Origin: Moduliflexus sp964602655
GTDB taxonomy: Bacteria; Moduliflexota; Moduliflexia; Moduliflexales; Moduliflexaceae
DNA: 64,000 bases
Direction: 5' to 3'
NCBI GenBank assembly: GCA_964602655.1
Contig: CAZRSF010000007.1
Span: forward strand, 1 to 64,000
Shown: piece after piece, positions 26,967 to 34,184 of the stretch
Layout: each line of letters starts with the position of its first letter
Position numbering within the stretch: position 1 is the stretch's first letter
Made by a program: the position numbers and the translations under genes
Notes under the pieces: generated by a model
Databases searched by the model: none
What the model was told of the DNA's origin: nothing
What the model saw: the letters and a program-made list of their open reading frames with translations, nothing else

Positions 26967-27920
26967 ATGAAGCAAACATATCGTTGGTTTCAAGGAAGCA
27001 AAACACGACAACTCGTAAATTTGTTATTGTTCGGTATTATGAGTTTAACTGTCATGCTCAACGGATGCCGCACTGAGGACTCTCGGAAACCGATTGCGTC
27101 CATTATTCCTGTATTTCCAGAGACAGAGATGACAGCAGATTCAGCTCAATGGGCAGGGTTTTATGCCTCCAAAGGTACTGGTGGATTTGGCGCGTATGTC
27201 GAAACACCGGGCGAATTTCAAGTCAGCGTGCCGGCTGGAGAGTTTTTATTGACCTATGCAACAACAAACGGAACATTTCGTTTAGTGCTTCAGGCTTCAG
27301 AACCATCAATCATGCATATCGGCTTGCATGATCAGGTGCAGGTGCTTGAAGTATCGGTGCAGCCTGGGGAGATTGGCGAGATTTCTGGCCCGACCCTGCA
27401 AAATCAGCATGTTACGCTGGTAGCCTGGCCTGGCAATGATGCGGAATGGCATACCGAATTTACACCAGAAATGGTCAGTCCCTCGACATTGATTCATGAA
27501 GGATGTGTCGTTCCGGCGGTCGAGACGCTTTGTCCTGTTGAAACTCCAGTCATCGTCACGCCAGCGATCCCGGCAGTCAAGACGCCGGAACCCTTTGAAA
27601 TTCCAGTTATTCCGACGATCACTCCGATTGAAATTCCGGTCATTCCGACAATCACGCCAATTGAAACTCCGGTCATTCCGACAGTTATTCCGACGGTAAT
27701 TCCGACATTCACGCCGTCGTCGTGCAAGAATGGGCCTGCGCTGTGGCCAGTTCAAGGCACGGTCAATGGATGGAGCTGCTGGTATCTTTCGCCAGACGAA
27801 GAAACCTGCGACACGACCTGTACGCCGTATAATGGATATAATCAAACGATAGGAATCACGAATCTTGATTTGACCATCAATGGCGTACATTATTACAAAA
27901 TGTGCGCCTGTAATGGATAA
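26967..27920 (+). CDS. Lipoprotein with Pro-rich repeat linker and Cys-rich C-terminus (module 1)
   Basis: 317 aa. Lipoprotein signal ending in lipobox LNGC (Cys about residue 32), with AGAGGA 7 nt before the ATG. Residues 50-185 form an all-beta domain (SAQWAGFYASKGTGGFGAYV, GEFLLTYATTNGTFRLVLQ). Residues about 205-250 are an imperfect PVIPTITPIE repeat, probably an extended spacer. The last 65 residues contain seven Cys (from SCKNGPALWPV to YYKMCACNG), likely disulfide-bonded. No enzyme motif recognised; a surface-exposed binding or adhesive protein is a guess. It lies directly after regulator 1 with its own promoter and operator pairs. Confidence 0.65.
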   Translation: MKQTYRWFQGSKTRQLVNLLLFGIMSLTVMLNGCRTEDSRKPIASIIPVFPETEMTADSAQWAGFYASKGTGGFGAYVETPGEFQVSVPAGEFLLTYATTNGTFRLVLQASEPSIMHIGLHDQVQVLEVSVQPGEIGEISGPTLQNQHVTLVAWPGNDAEWHTEFTPEMVSPSTLIHEGCVVPAVETLCPVETPVIVTPAIPAVKTPEPFEIPVIPTITPIEIPVIPTITPIETPVIPTVIPTVIPTFTPSSCKNGPALWPVQGTVNGWSCWYLSPDEETCDTTCTPYNGYNQTIGITNLDLTINGVHYYKMCACNG

Positions 27921-27982
27921 GATGGCATAATCCGTCGGGACGATGCCGCAAATATGATCTTTTTTATCATTACGCATTATAT

Positions 27983-28011
27983 TTCACACAACCAATAACT
28001 TTCGCTATATT
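27983..28011 (+). promoter_or_regulatory. Candidate promoter of the PEP-CTERM hydrolase gene
   Basis: TTCACA (27983-27988), 17-bp spacer, TATATT (28006-28011), about 72 bp before the start codon. It has no copy of the 24-bp operator found at the lipoprotein promoters. Confidence 0.4.
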
Positions 28012-28054
28012 GTCTGAATTCGGGAATATTATCTGATATTTAACGAATTCAGAC
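28012..28054 (+). promoter_or_regulatory. 11-bp perfect inverted repeat abutting the -10 box
   Basis: GTCTGAATTCG (28012-28022) and CGAATTCAGAC (28044-28054) are separated by 21 bp. The left arm starts right after the candidate -10 box, so the repeat could be a repressor operator or a leader hairpin. Confidence 0.45.
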
Positions 28055-28082
28055 GATGCGCGAAAACAATAAGGAAATACGT

Positions 28083-29918
28083 ATGTTCAGATACACGCCT
28101 CTACCTAAAAAATTGATCGTTACAATTTTAAGTGTTTTACTGATGGTTAGCATTGCGCAAGAAAGCCGCGCCTGTTCGACGTTTATGCTGGAGCGCCCGG
28201 GACATCGGGTTGTCGGGCACAATTTCGATTGGTTATTTGAGGATGCGTTACTCACCATCAATAAACGGGAAGTTGCCAAAACAGCCTCATTTTATATGAT
28301 CGAGAGCAAAAGAACGCAAAATGCTGTTCCCGCCCAATGGGTCTCGAAATTCGGCAGCGTCACCTTCAATCAATACGGGCTGGAATGGCCGCAAGACGGC
28401 ATGAATGAAGCTGGCTTGCTCATTCACCAAATGTTTATGGAGGGAAGCCAATATCCGATAAACGAACTTCCCGCCCTGGACCCTCTGCAATGGGTTCAAT
28501 ATCAATTGGATACGTCAGCGACGGTGGCTGACGTGCTGAAGAATGCCCAGAAGGTTCGTCCTGTGGCAGTCGGCAGTGATCGCACTAAAGACGGCCCGGT
28601 CACATTGCATTATATGGTTTGCGATGTGAGCGGCGCTTGTGCCGTGATTGATTTTAAAGGCGGCGAGATGAAGGTCTATACTGGCGCAACGTTGCCAGTA
28701 AAAGCCGTCACAAACCATTTTTATGATGACGAAATCGCAAACTTGCAGAAATATGCAGGTTTTGGCGGAACCTTGCCGATTCCGAATCGCCAGGAGGATA
28801 TTGATGATTTTAATAGACTCGCCTCGGCGGGGCAGGATACGACGAATGCGCTGGATACGCGGTTTGTGCGCCTCGCCAACCGCCTGAAAAACGATACAAG
28901 GGAAACGCCGATTCTTGACGCCGCATTTGCATTGCTGCATGAGGTTGCAAGCTTAGAATCAGAGCGCCCGCTTACTCTACAACTCCATACTGATGGCCAC
29001 CGGGAAGATTTTACGAAATGGAGCATTGTCTCTGACATGCTCAATCGGAAGATTTATTACAAAACGACGACGAATAAGAATGTTCGAGTGATTGACTTGT
29101 CTCAGCTCGATTTTTCATGCGCGTCCCCGGTGAAAATTCTCGATATTACCAAAGGGGGCTCTGCTGACAAGATTGTAAATATGAGCAAGGAATTCGAAGA
29201 TTACACGGTCGAAAAGCAGATTAATCATTTTAAGCCATTCATGTTTTGGCAATATGGTGTACTCATTTTGGAGGAACACGTCCCGTCCGACATGAAGGCA
29301 AATTTGAAGTTGGAGGAATCCAATTTGAAAGTTCCTGATTACTCCGGAATATATGAATTGTTTGGAATAACAAATGAGCATACAATCGCGGCCAATATGT
29401 TATTGAATACTCTGTATGAAACTATCGCGCAGACGGGGAGCAATATGGTCTGTCAGCAGTGTTCTCACACTGCCGGGTTTTTCCAGCGCGGTTCGCTCCT
29501 GACGGTTGCGGAGAATTCCGATTGGAAAGTCGGCGAGTTGTTGGTTGATGTTGACGGTGACGACGCCAACGGCGCCGAATTCCTGTTTGATGTCAATCAG
29601 GATATGAGTTCCTATCAAATCTACCATCTGCTCCAAAACACTGACGGTCAGGAGGCAGGCACTCGCGAATTAATCGGCGAGAACTTCTTCGAAACGACCG
29701 GCGAACAATTCGCGGTTGATTTAAGCGTGCTGGCTGATGCAAAATGGGCGCAGGCGTATAAATTGGCGCCGACGTTCCGCGTCTCATACGTCTCGGAAGG
29801 TGGAAACGTGCTTACGAGCGAATATCAGCCGGTTCCAGAACCATCCACCATCGTGTTGATCGGCGTTGGGCTGTTAGGGGTTGTTGGCCTCAATCGCCGT
29901 ATGCGTCAGAAGAAATAA
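28083..29918 (+). CDS. PEP-CTERM-anchored Ntn-hydrolase (choloylglycine hydrolase/penicillin acylase-like)
   Basis: 611 aa. Signal peptide MFRYTPLPKKLIVTILSVLL ends ESRA just before CSTFML: the Cys after the cleavage site is the expected N-terminal nucleophile of the family. VVGHNFDWLFED and NEAGLLIHQMF fit the Ntn fold core, and the first 330 residues match the family size. An additional region follows, and the C-terminus is a PEP-CTERM signal: VPEPSTIVLIGVGLLGVVGL, then basic residues. The start at 28083 has AAGGA 7 nt upstream. Probable exported amidase displayed via exosortase processing; no exosortase gene is in the window. Substrate unknown. Confidence 0.75.
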   Translation: MFRYTPLPKKLIVTILSVLLMVSIAQESRACSTFMLERPGHRVVGHNFDWLFEDALLTINKREVAKTASFYMIESKRTQNAVPAQWVSKFGSVTFNQYGLEWPQDGMNEAGLLIHQMFMEGSQYPINELPALDPLQWVQYQLDTSATVADVLKNAQKVRPVAVGSDRTKDGPVTLHYMVCDVSGACAVIDFKGGEMKVYTGATLPVKAVTNHFYDDEIANLQKYAGFGGTLPIPNRQEDIDDFNRLASAGQDTTNALDTRFVRLANRLKNDTRETPILDAAFALLHEVASLESERPLTLQLHTDGHREDFTKWSIVSDMLNRKIYYKTTTNKNVRVIDLSQLDFSCASPVKILDITKGGSADKIVNMSKEFEDYTVEKQINHFKPFMFWQYGVLILEEHVPSDMKANLKLEESNLKVPDYSGIYELFGITNEHTIAANMLLNTLYETIAQTGSNMVCQQCSHTAGFFQRGSLLTVAENSDWKVGELLVDVDGDDANGAEFLFDVNQDMSSYQIYHLLQNTDGQEAGTRELIGENFFETTGEQFAVDLSVLADAKWAQAYKLAPTFRVSYVSEGGNVLTSEYQPVPEPSTIVLIGVGLLGVVGLNRRMRQKK

Positions 29919-29948
29919 CTGTTTTCCTCCTCGATGTTCTCCCCATTT

Positions 29949-29980
29949 GGCAAGGAAGGCGCGTCGCCTTCCTTGCCTTT
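29949..29980 (+). terminator. Rho-independent terminator after the PEP-CTERM hydrolase gene
   Basis: GGCAAGGAAGGCG (29949-29961) pairs with CGCCTTCCTTGCC (29965-29977), 13 bp with a 3-nt loop, followed by TTTCTGT. It lies 31 bp after the stop codon. Confidence 0.75.
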
Positions 29981-30090
29981 CTGTATTAGCATCTTCCTGT
30001 GGTTTCTTGCCCGCGCATATAGAAGCTTTGGCATGGGGGAAAAAAATTCTTGACAGGGCGTCTGCTCGCCTGTTCGAATAGGACGATTTT

Positions 30091-30120
30091 ATGGCGTTCG
30101 TTGCTTACGCCTTCATTTGA
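30091..30120 (+). CDS. Possible 9-residue leader peptide before regulator 2
   Basis: ATG at 30091 opens MAFVAYAFI and stops at 30118-30120. AGGA lies 7 nt upstream, and a TTGACA (30050-30055) with a weak TCGAAT 18 bp later precedes it. It lies in the would-be leader, 38 nt before the hairpin/T-tract of regulator 2. A chance small frame is quite possible; the other two regulators show no equivalent. Confidence 0.2.
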   Translation: MAFVAYAFI

Positions 30121-30157
30121 TTGCGAAATGGCAAAGAAATGAATATTTTGCCCTGCT

Positions 30158-30197
30158 GTCGGGCACGCCAATCGTGTCTGACTGTTTTTTCTTCTTT
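30158..30197 (+). promoter_or_regulatory. Hairpin and T-tract directly before regulator 2
   Basis: GTCGGGCACG (30158-30167) pairs with CGTGTCTGAC (30173-30182) over 10 bp including two G-U pairs, then TGTTTTTTCTTCTTT runs to the ATG at 30198. The upstream gene already has its own terminator at 29949, so this structure is not needed for it. Candidate attenuator; no Shine-Dalgarno is present. Confidence 0.6.
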
Positions 30198-31205
30198 ATG
30201 GCAGATCACCTGATTCTGTTTTATTTTATTCTGACTTTCAGTATTGGCATCTTTTCGTTAGGCATTGTGAGCGTCATTTCTGTAAAAACGAAAAATGTCC
30301 TGCTGAAATATTATCTCTATTTCTATGCAGTGTTTAGCGTATTTATCGGCATCAACATGTTTTTTTCATACGTTGCCGCAAATGCTGCCGCGCTTCAGCC
30401 TGAGAGAACAATTTTTGCGGGCATTCTTTACGCGAATGTTATCATCATGCATGCCATCCTCTTTACATTTCCGCTATTTGCGCACGAATTATTCGACAGT
30501 CCTCATCGCGCTCGTCGAAACAGAGTGGTTGCGTATCTTTCCGTCTGTGGCTATCTTTGGTATCATCTCCAGATTTTTATCGGCCTATTTTGGAAAAGAC
30601 CGTTGTTTGATGTGTTGAAGTATCTCTTTTTAAATGTCCTGTTAGCGGGAACGATACTCTATTGTCTCATGTTAAGCATTCAATATTATCAACGTCGTCA
30701 GACATATCTTCAGGCGCGAAATGGAATACTCTTTCTGATATTTTTTGCCGGCATCTTCGCGATCATTGCTGAAAATCTTCTGTTCAATACCATTCATTTT
30801 CCATTCTATCCGTTAATTTATGCCATCTGCGGCCTCATGTTCTGCGCGTATTTTGTCGCATTATATTGGCCGAAAGAGTATGCTGCGAATGCCACGTCAA
30901 TGCGGCATCTTTCCGAACAATCCGGGATGGAAGAAAACCTTTCCGAAGGCTCTCAGGTGATCTTCTCAGGCGAGATGACCTCTATTGATGCGTTTTGCGC
31001 TCGATTTCAGATTTCCGTGCGCGAACGAGAGGTGCTCTTGCTGTTATTGCAAGGACACACCAGCAGCCAAATCGGAGAGAGGTTGTTTATTTCTGTGAAT
31101 ACCGCGAAAACCCATATCAGCAAAATTTATCAAAAAGTCGGCGTAAAACGGCGTTATGAATTATTAGCGCGTTGCCGCGATTTTTCTCATGAAAACCCTC
31201 AATAA
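30198..31205 (+). CDS. Seven-TM membrane protein with C-terminal LuxR-type HTH (regulator 2)
   Basis: 335 aa, paralogue of the genes at 25613 and 31927 over its full length. The N-terminal half has about seven TM helices (ILFYFILTFSIGIFSLGIVS first). The HTH at about residues 270-330 reads ISVREREVLLLLLQGHTSSQ, LFISVNTAKTHISKIYQKVG, KRRYELLA. The start is set by alignment with the paralogues and the shared T-rich tract immediately upstream. Helix-turn-helix residues that differ among the three (for example SVNTAKTHISK here, SANTAKTHIGN and SINTVKTHISN in the others) fit their different candidate operators. Likely target: the lipoprotein gene at 31401. Confidence 0.75.
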   Translation: MADHLILFYFILTFSIGIFSLGIVSVISVKTKNVLLKYYLYFYAVFSVFIGINMFFSYVAANAAALQPERTIFAGILYANVIIMHAILFTFPLFAHELFDSPHRARRNRVVAYLSVCGYLWYHLQIFIGLFWKRPLFDVLKYLFLNVLLAGTILYCLMLSIQYYQRRQTYLQARNGILFLIFFAGIFAIIAENLLFNTIHFPFYPLIYAICGLMFCAYFVALYWPKEYAANATSMRHLSEQSGMEENLSEGSQVIFSGEMTSIDAFCARFQISVREREVLLLLLQGHTSSQIGERLFISVNTAKTHISKIYQKVGVKRRYELLARCRDFSHENPQ

Positions 31206-31229
31206 AGCGTTCCTGCATCTCCAGGCTTC

Positions 31230-31280
31230 GCTCATTCGTTTGGATGATTGATGCAAAATCATCCGAACGAAGCATTGACG
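31230..31280 (+). promoter_or_regulatory. Operator pair of module 2 (candidate sites for regulator 2)
   Basis: Two 24-bp sites (31230-31253 and 31257-31280) match at 14 of 24 positions with 27-bp spacing, about one helical turn shorter than in modules 1 and 3. They also form a 15-bp inverted repeat with one mismatch (31235-31249 and 31257-31271). The downstream site ends in the -35 box: CATTGACG. Confidence 0.55.
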
Positions 31281-31303
31281 CCCCCCTTTTATTCTCCTAC
31301 TAT
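31275..31303 (+). promoter_or_regulatory. Promoter of lipoprotein gene 2
   Basis: TTGACG (31275-31280), 17-bp spacer, TACTAT (31298-31303), about 95 bp before the start codon at 31401. Confidence 0.7.
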
Positions 31304-31400
31304 AGGCGCGACGTTATTCAGATAAAACCGCGCACTCAATCTGTTACGATTGAGAGGCGATTCTCTCTATCACAATCAATCACAATTGAGGTGAATCACA

Positions 31401-31796
31401 ATGAGGCAAATCATTCGATGGATGAATACAGTAAGAAACAGCGTTCGATTTTTTATGGGAATCACCCTGGCAAGCGTCGTATGTTTTACAGGATGCGACA
31501 CTGAGACGGCGAAACCAGCAAGTATCGCTGTTTACAATTATGATGCGTATGAATATCGAGTCGAACTTCATCGCGCTAATGATGACACGCTGGTATCAAG
31601 CTGCCGTTTAAAAAAATTTCTTGACAAGGTCTCGGCTCATTCATTTGAGAAATTGGATGAGAACAATTATTATGTCTCCATTTTTAAGAATAATGGGACA
31701 AAGGAAAGTAAACGCTCTGAAATATTTCATATCAAAAAGAAATCATACAGTTATGTTTCCATTAAAGCGAATGGTTCAATAACGGTGACGCCGTAA
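31401..31796 (+). CDS. Small lipoprotein (module 2)
   Basis: 131 aa. Lipoprotein signal with lipobox FTGC (Cys about residue 32) and GAGGTG 7 nt before the ATG. The mature part is about 100 residues, apparently all-beta (ASIAVYNYDAYEYRVELHRA, YYVSIFKNNG, SYSYVSIKANGSITV), with no family I recognise. It follows regulator 2 and has the module-type promoter. Function unknown; an envelope-anchored ligand-binding or structural protein is possible. Confidence 0.6.
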   Translation: MRQIIRWMNTVRNSVRFFMGITLASVVCFTGCDTETAKPASIAVYNYDAYEYRVELHRANDDTLVSSCRLKKFLDKVSAHSFEKLDENNYYVSIFKNNGTKESKRSEIFHIKKKSYSYVSIKANGSITVTP

Positions 31797-31878
31797 AGAT
31801 TTCTTTTGAGCAGTAATGAAAAAGAGCCTGTCGCCGAGAACATGAATAGGCGAGCATCGCGGTTGTCGGAATGTTATG

Positions 31879-31921
31879 ACTTGCCAGACACAAGAAAAAT
31901 GTGTCTGGCAAGTCTTCTTTT
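31879..31921 (+). promoter_or_regulatory. Hairpin and T-rich tract directly before regulator 3
   Basis: ACTTGCCAGACACA (31879-31892) pairs perfectly with TGTGTCTGGCAAGT (31900-31913), 14 bp with a 7-nt loop, followed by CTTCTTTT. It could terminate lipoprotein gene 2 (83 nt after its stop) and at the same time attenuate regulator 3, whose ATG is 13 nt further on. No Shine-Dalgarno follows. Confidence 0.7.
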
Positions 31922-31926
31922 GATGT

Positions 31927-32919
31927 ATGGCAAATCAATGGCTTCTGCTCTATTTCCTGCTCATCTTTGGGATCGGTATTTTCTCGTTGGGAATCGCCAG
32001 CGTTGCCTACCTCAGAGTCAGAAACGCTCTCCTCGAATCGTACCTCTATTTTTATGTGGCCTTTAGCGTTTCTCTTGCCATAGAAACGGTTCTTTCGTAT
32101 CTCTTCGCCAATTTCCCGAACACTGATCCCGATGGATTGCTGCTCGTCGGCTTAAGCTATCTGGATACAGTCACAATCTATCTGCTGCTGTTGACTCTTC
32201 CGGTATTTGCGCACGAATTATTTGCCTGCGAGCGTCGAAAGATTCGAAATGTTGCAGCAAGCGCCCTCGCAATCGGCGGATATCTTTTTTATCATCTCCG
32301 TCTCGCGATTTTTATTATCTGGGGAAAGCGTTTTTCGTTCATGAGCCTTCTGTTAGACCTGCACGTTATTGCAGTTGTCTTCTATTGCGCTTTTTTGAGC
32401 GTTCAGCATTATAAAGCCTCAACGACTCAATCTCATCGAAAGAAATCAGGCGCAATTTGTTTTCTTTTTCTCTGCACCTCAATAATCATCATCGAAGATG
32501 AATTGCTCGACACAATCCCGTTTCCTGTGTATCCATTGGCCTATGCCGGATTCGGGCTTGTTTTCGGCGCATATTTTTTTTCGCTCTATTGGCCGAAACA
32601 TCAGGCTGCCGTTGAGCCGCCAGTCGAAAAATCGCTCGAACCAATCGCCCTATCGAATCGCGAGCCTGTAGTGGAAAGCCAGCAATCTGACCAGAGCAAT
32701 TCTTTTAACGAATTCTGTCAGCAGTTTGAATTATCTTCCCGCGAAGCAGACGTGTTGCTGCTTCTGCTGAAAGGCCAGACCAATAACCAAATTGCGGAAC
32801 GCTTGTTTATCTCAATCAACACCGTTAAAACACATATCAGCAATATTTATCAAAAAATCGGCGTCAGCCGGCGCTATGAATTATTGGCGCGATGCAAAGA
32901 TTTTTCTTTCCGATCATAA
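31927..32919 (+). CDS. Seven-TM membrane protein with C-terminal LuxR-type HTH (regulator 3)
   Basis: 330 aa, third paralogue. About seven TM helices in residues 1-220 (first LLLYFLLIFGIGIFSLGIAS). The linker is acidic and Ser/Gln-rich. The HTH at about 265-327 reads LSSREADVLLLLLKGQTNNQ, LFISINTVKTHISNIYQKIG, SRRYELLA. The start at 31927 matches the paralogues; an out-of-frame ATG at 31923 is not used. The next gene is a lipoprotein hydrolase whose promoter carries a 20-bp palindrome and a second copy, the candidate operators. What the membrane domain senses is unknown; the lipoprotein or its ligand is an attractive possibility. Confidence 0.75.
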   Translation: MANQWLLLYFLLIFGIGIFSLGIASVAYLRVRNALLESYLYFYVAFSVSLAIETVLSYLFANFPNTDPDGLLLVGLSYLDTVTIYLLLLTLPVFAHELFACERRKIRNVAASALAIGGYLFYHLRLAIFIIWGKRFSFMSLLLDLHVIAVVFYCAFLSVQHYKASTTQSHRKKSGAICFLFLCTSIIIIEDELLDTIPFPVYPLAYAGFGLVFGAYFFSLYWPKHQAAVEPPVEKSLEPIALSNREPVVESQQSDQSNSFNEFCQQFELSSREADVLLLLLKGQTNNQIAERLFISINTVKTHISNIYQKIGVSRRYELLARCKDFSFRS

Positions 32920-32962
32920 AAAAAATTTTCCGCCATCTCCCCGGCAAACAATAAAATGTTTC

Positions 32963-33023
32963 AATCACCTGAACAGGTGATTATCTGTTCTATCGTTAAA
33001 ATCACCCGGACAGGCTATTGACG
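32963..33023 (+). promoter_or_regulatory. Operator pair of module 3 (candidate sites for regulator 3)
   Basis: Two 24-bp direct repeats (32963-32986 and 33000-33023) are 37 bp apart and match at 17 of 24 positions. The upstream one begins with the palindrome AATCACCTG-AA-CAGGTGATT; the downstream one reads AATCACCCGGACAGGCTATT and runs into the -35 box. Confidence 0.6.
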
Positions 33024-33046
33024 CAGCGATTTCGTTGTCGTATGTT
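33018..33046 (+). promoter_or_regulatory. Promoter of lipoprotein hydrolase gene (module 3)
   Basis: TTGACG (33018-33023), 17-bp spacer, TATGTT (33041-33046). The predicted leader is about 110 nt and contains an imperfect hairpin (CGTTGTCATGC about 33107, GCATTGACAACG about 33129). Confidence 0.65.
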
Positions 33047-33162
33047 AGGCGCGAAGTTGTTGTGCGAAAACTGTTCAATCCTTTAACTCCAACAAAAACG
33101 GAACGCGTTGTCATGCGAAAAACAGCAAGCATTGACAACGGACGATTTTCCGTAAAAAAGAG

Positions 33163-34029
33163 ATGAATATATTTAAAACGTTTGGAATCATGAGTGTGAT
33201 AATAAGCATGTTGTTGGTTGGCGGATGCCAGAAAGATGATGATGACGACAATGGAAGTGAGGTCTTTAATGGCAAAGTCAATGTCGGCGGACATCAATTA
33301 TATGTGAAATGCGCGGGAGAAGGCGCTCCGGCGGTCATTTTAGAAGCCGGCGGCTTTGATAGCTTCAGCGATGGCGCATGGGCGAACGTCTATAATCGGA
33401 TCGCTGATTTTACCACCGTCTGCGCCTATGATCGCGCCGGATACGGAAAATCAGAGTTAGGCCCTGACCCGCGAAGCTCGGAACAAATCGCGCAGGAGTT
33501 GCATACGCTGTTGCAGAATTTGCCGTCCAGCAAGGTGAAACCGCCATATATCCTCGCCGGGCATTCGATGGGCGGTTTTCATATCTGGACATACGCAAAT
33601 CATTATCCGAGTGAAATTGCCGGGATGGCGTTTGTAGATTCCTCCTATCCTCTTTCATGGGCAGGGCCGCTTTCAGCTGACTGCGAATCAGAAATGCAAT
33701 CAGCGTTATTCAGCGGCGAAGATTCGCAAAACCCATCGCCAGGAGAAATCGCCGATGGCAGAGCCTATGGATATATTTATTGCACAGAAGCCGAGCGGCT
33801 CAACTCTTTACCCAATGTGCCTGTGGTAGCGCTGACGCATACTCGTCTGGATGGCGACCCTGAAGAGGCAATCCAGCAACTGTATGCGATGCATCAAAAA
33901 ATCGTTGATCTCGTCAGCGATGGAACGCATCTCACCGCTGACGCCGGGCATTATATTCAACATGACGATCCCAATGCCGTGATCTCTGCGATTCGCAATC
34001 TCTATAACAAAACCGCGATTGCGCGATAG
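33163..34029 (+). CDS. Alpha/beta-hydrolase lipoprotein (module 3)
   Basis: 288 aa. Lipoprotein signal ending VGGC (Cys about residue 22), followed by an acidic KDDDDDN stretch. Alpha/beta-hydrolase features: AVILEAGGFDS (oxyanion region), VCAYDRAGYGKSELG, the nucleophile elbow LAGHSMGGFH, and a C-terminal HYIQHDDP that supplies the catalytic His. It resembles haloperoxidase/esterase-type hydrolases. Expected to be anchored in the envelope facing the periplasm or the outside. It follows regulator 3 with the module promoter and is the likely regulated target. Substrate unknown. Confidence 0.75.
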   Translation: MNIFKTFGIMSVIISMLLVGGCQKDDDDDNGSEVFNGKVNVGGHQLYVKCAGEGAPAVILEAGGFDSFSDGAWANVYNRIADFTTVCAYDRAGYGKSELGPDPRSSEQIAQELHTLLQNLPSSKVKPPYILAGHSMGGFHIWTYANHYPSEIAGMAFVDSSYPLSWAGPLSADCESEMQSALFSGEDSQNPSPGEIADGRAYGYIYCTEAERLNSLPNVPVVALTHTRLDGDPEEAIQQLYAMHQKIVDLVSDGTHLTADAGHYIQHDDPNAVISAIRNLYNKTAIAR

Positions 34030-34102
34030 GATTGACTGCGGCGGCATGTTTTCTAAAAAAATAATTGACAGAATTCAGCCGACCGCATGTGATTTTTATC
34101 AA

Positions 34103-34129
34103 CGGGCGTCCTTTGCGACGCCCGCTTTT
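34103..34129 (+). terminator. Rho-independent terminator after the lipoprotein hydrolase
   Basis: CGGGCGTC (34103-34110) and GACGCCCG (34117-34124) form an 8-bp GC-rich stem followed by CTTTT, 73 bp after the stop codon. Confidence 0.65.
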
Positions 34130-34184
34130 GTCAATGAGCCGCTAATTGATACACACAAGAACAAAAAAACACTACAGGAATATC

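Noticed and set aside
27590..27715. Possible DNA tandem repeat or CRISPR-like array
   Set aside because: The periodicity comes from codons of an imperfect Pro/Ile/Thr repeat without unique spacers. No CRISPR array or cas gene was seen anywhere in the window.
27494..27727. Repetitive minus-strand frame rich in Gly, Val, Ile and Thr, suggesting a repeat protein
   Set aside because: It is the reverse complement of the PVIPTITPIE linker of the lipoprotein at 26967, which has a lipobox, ribosome site and promoter.
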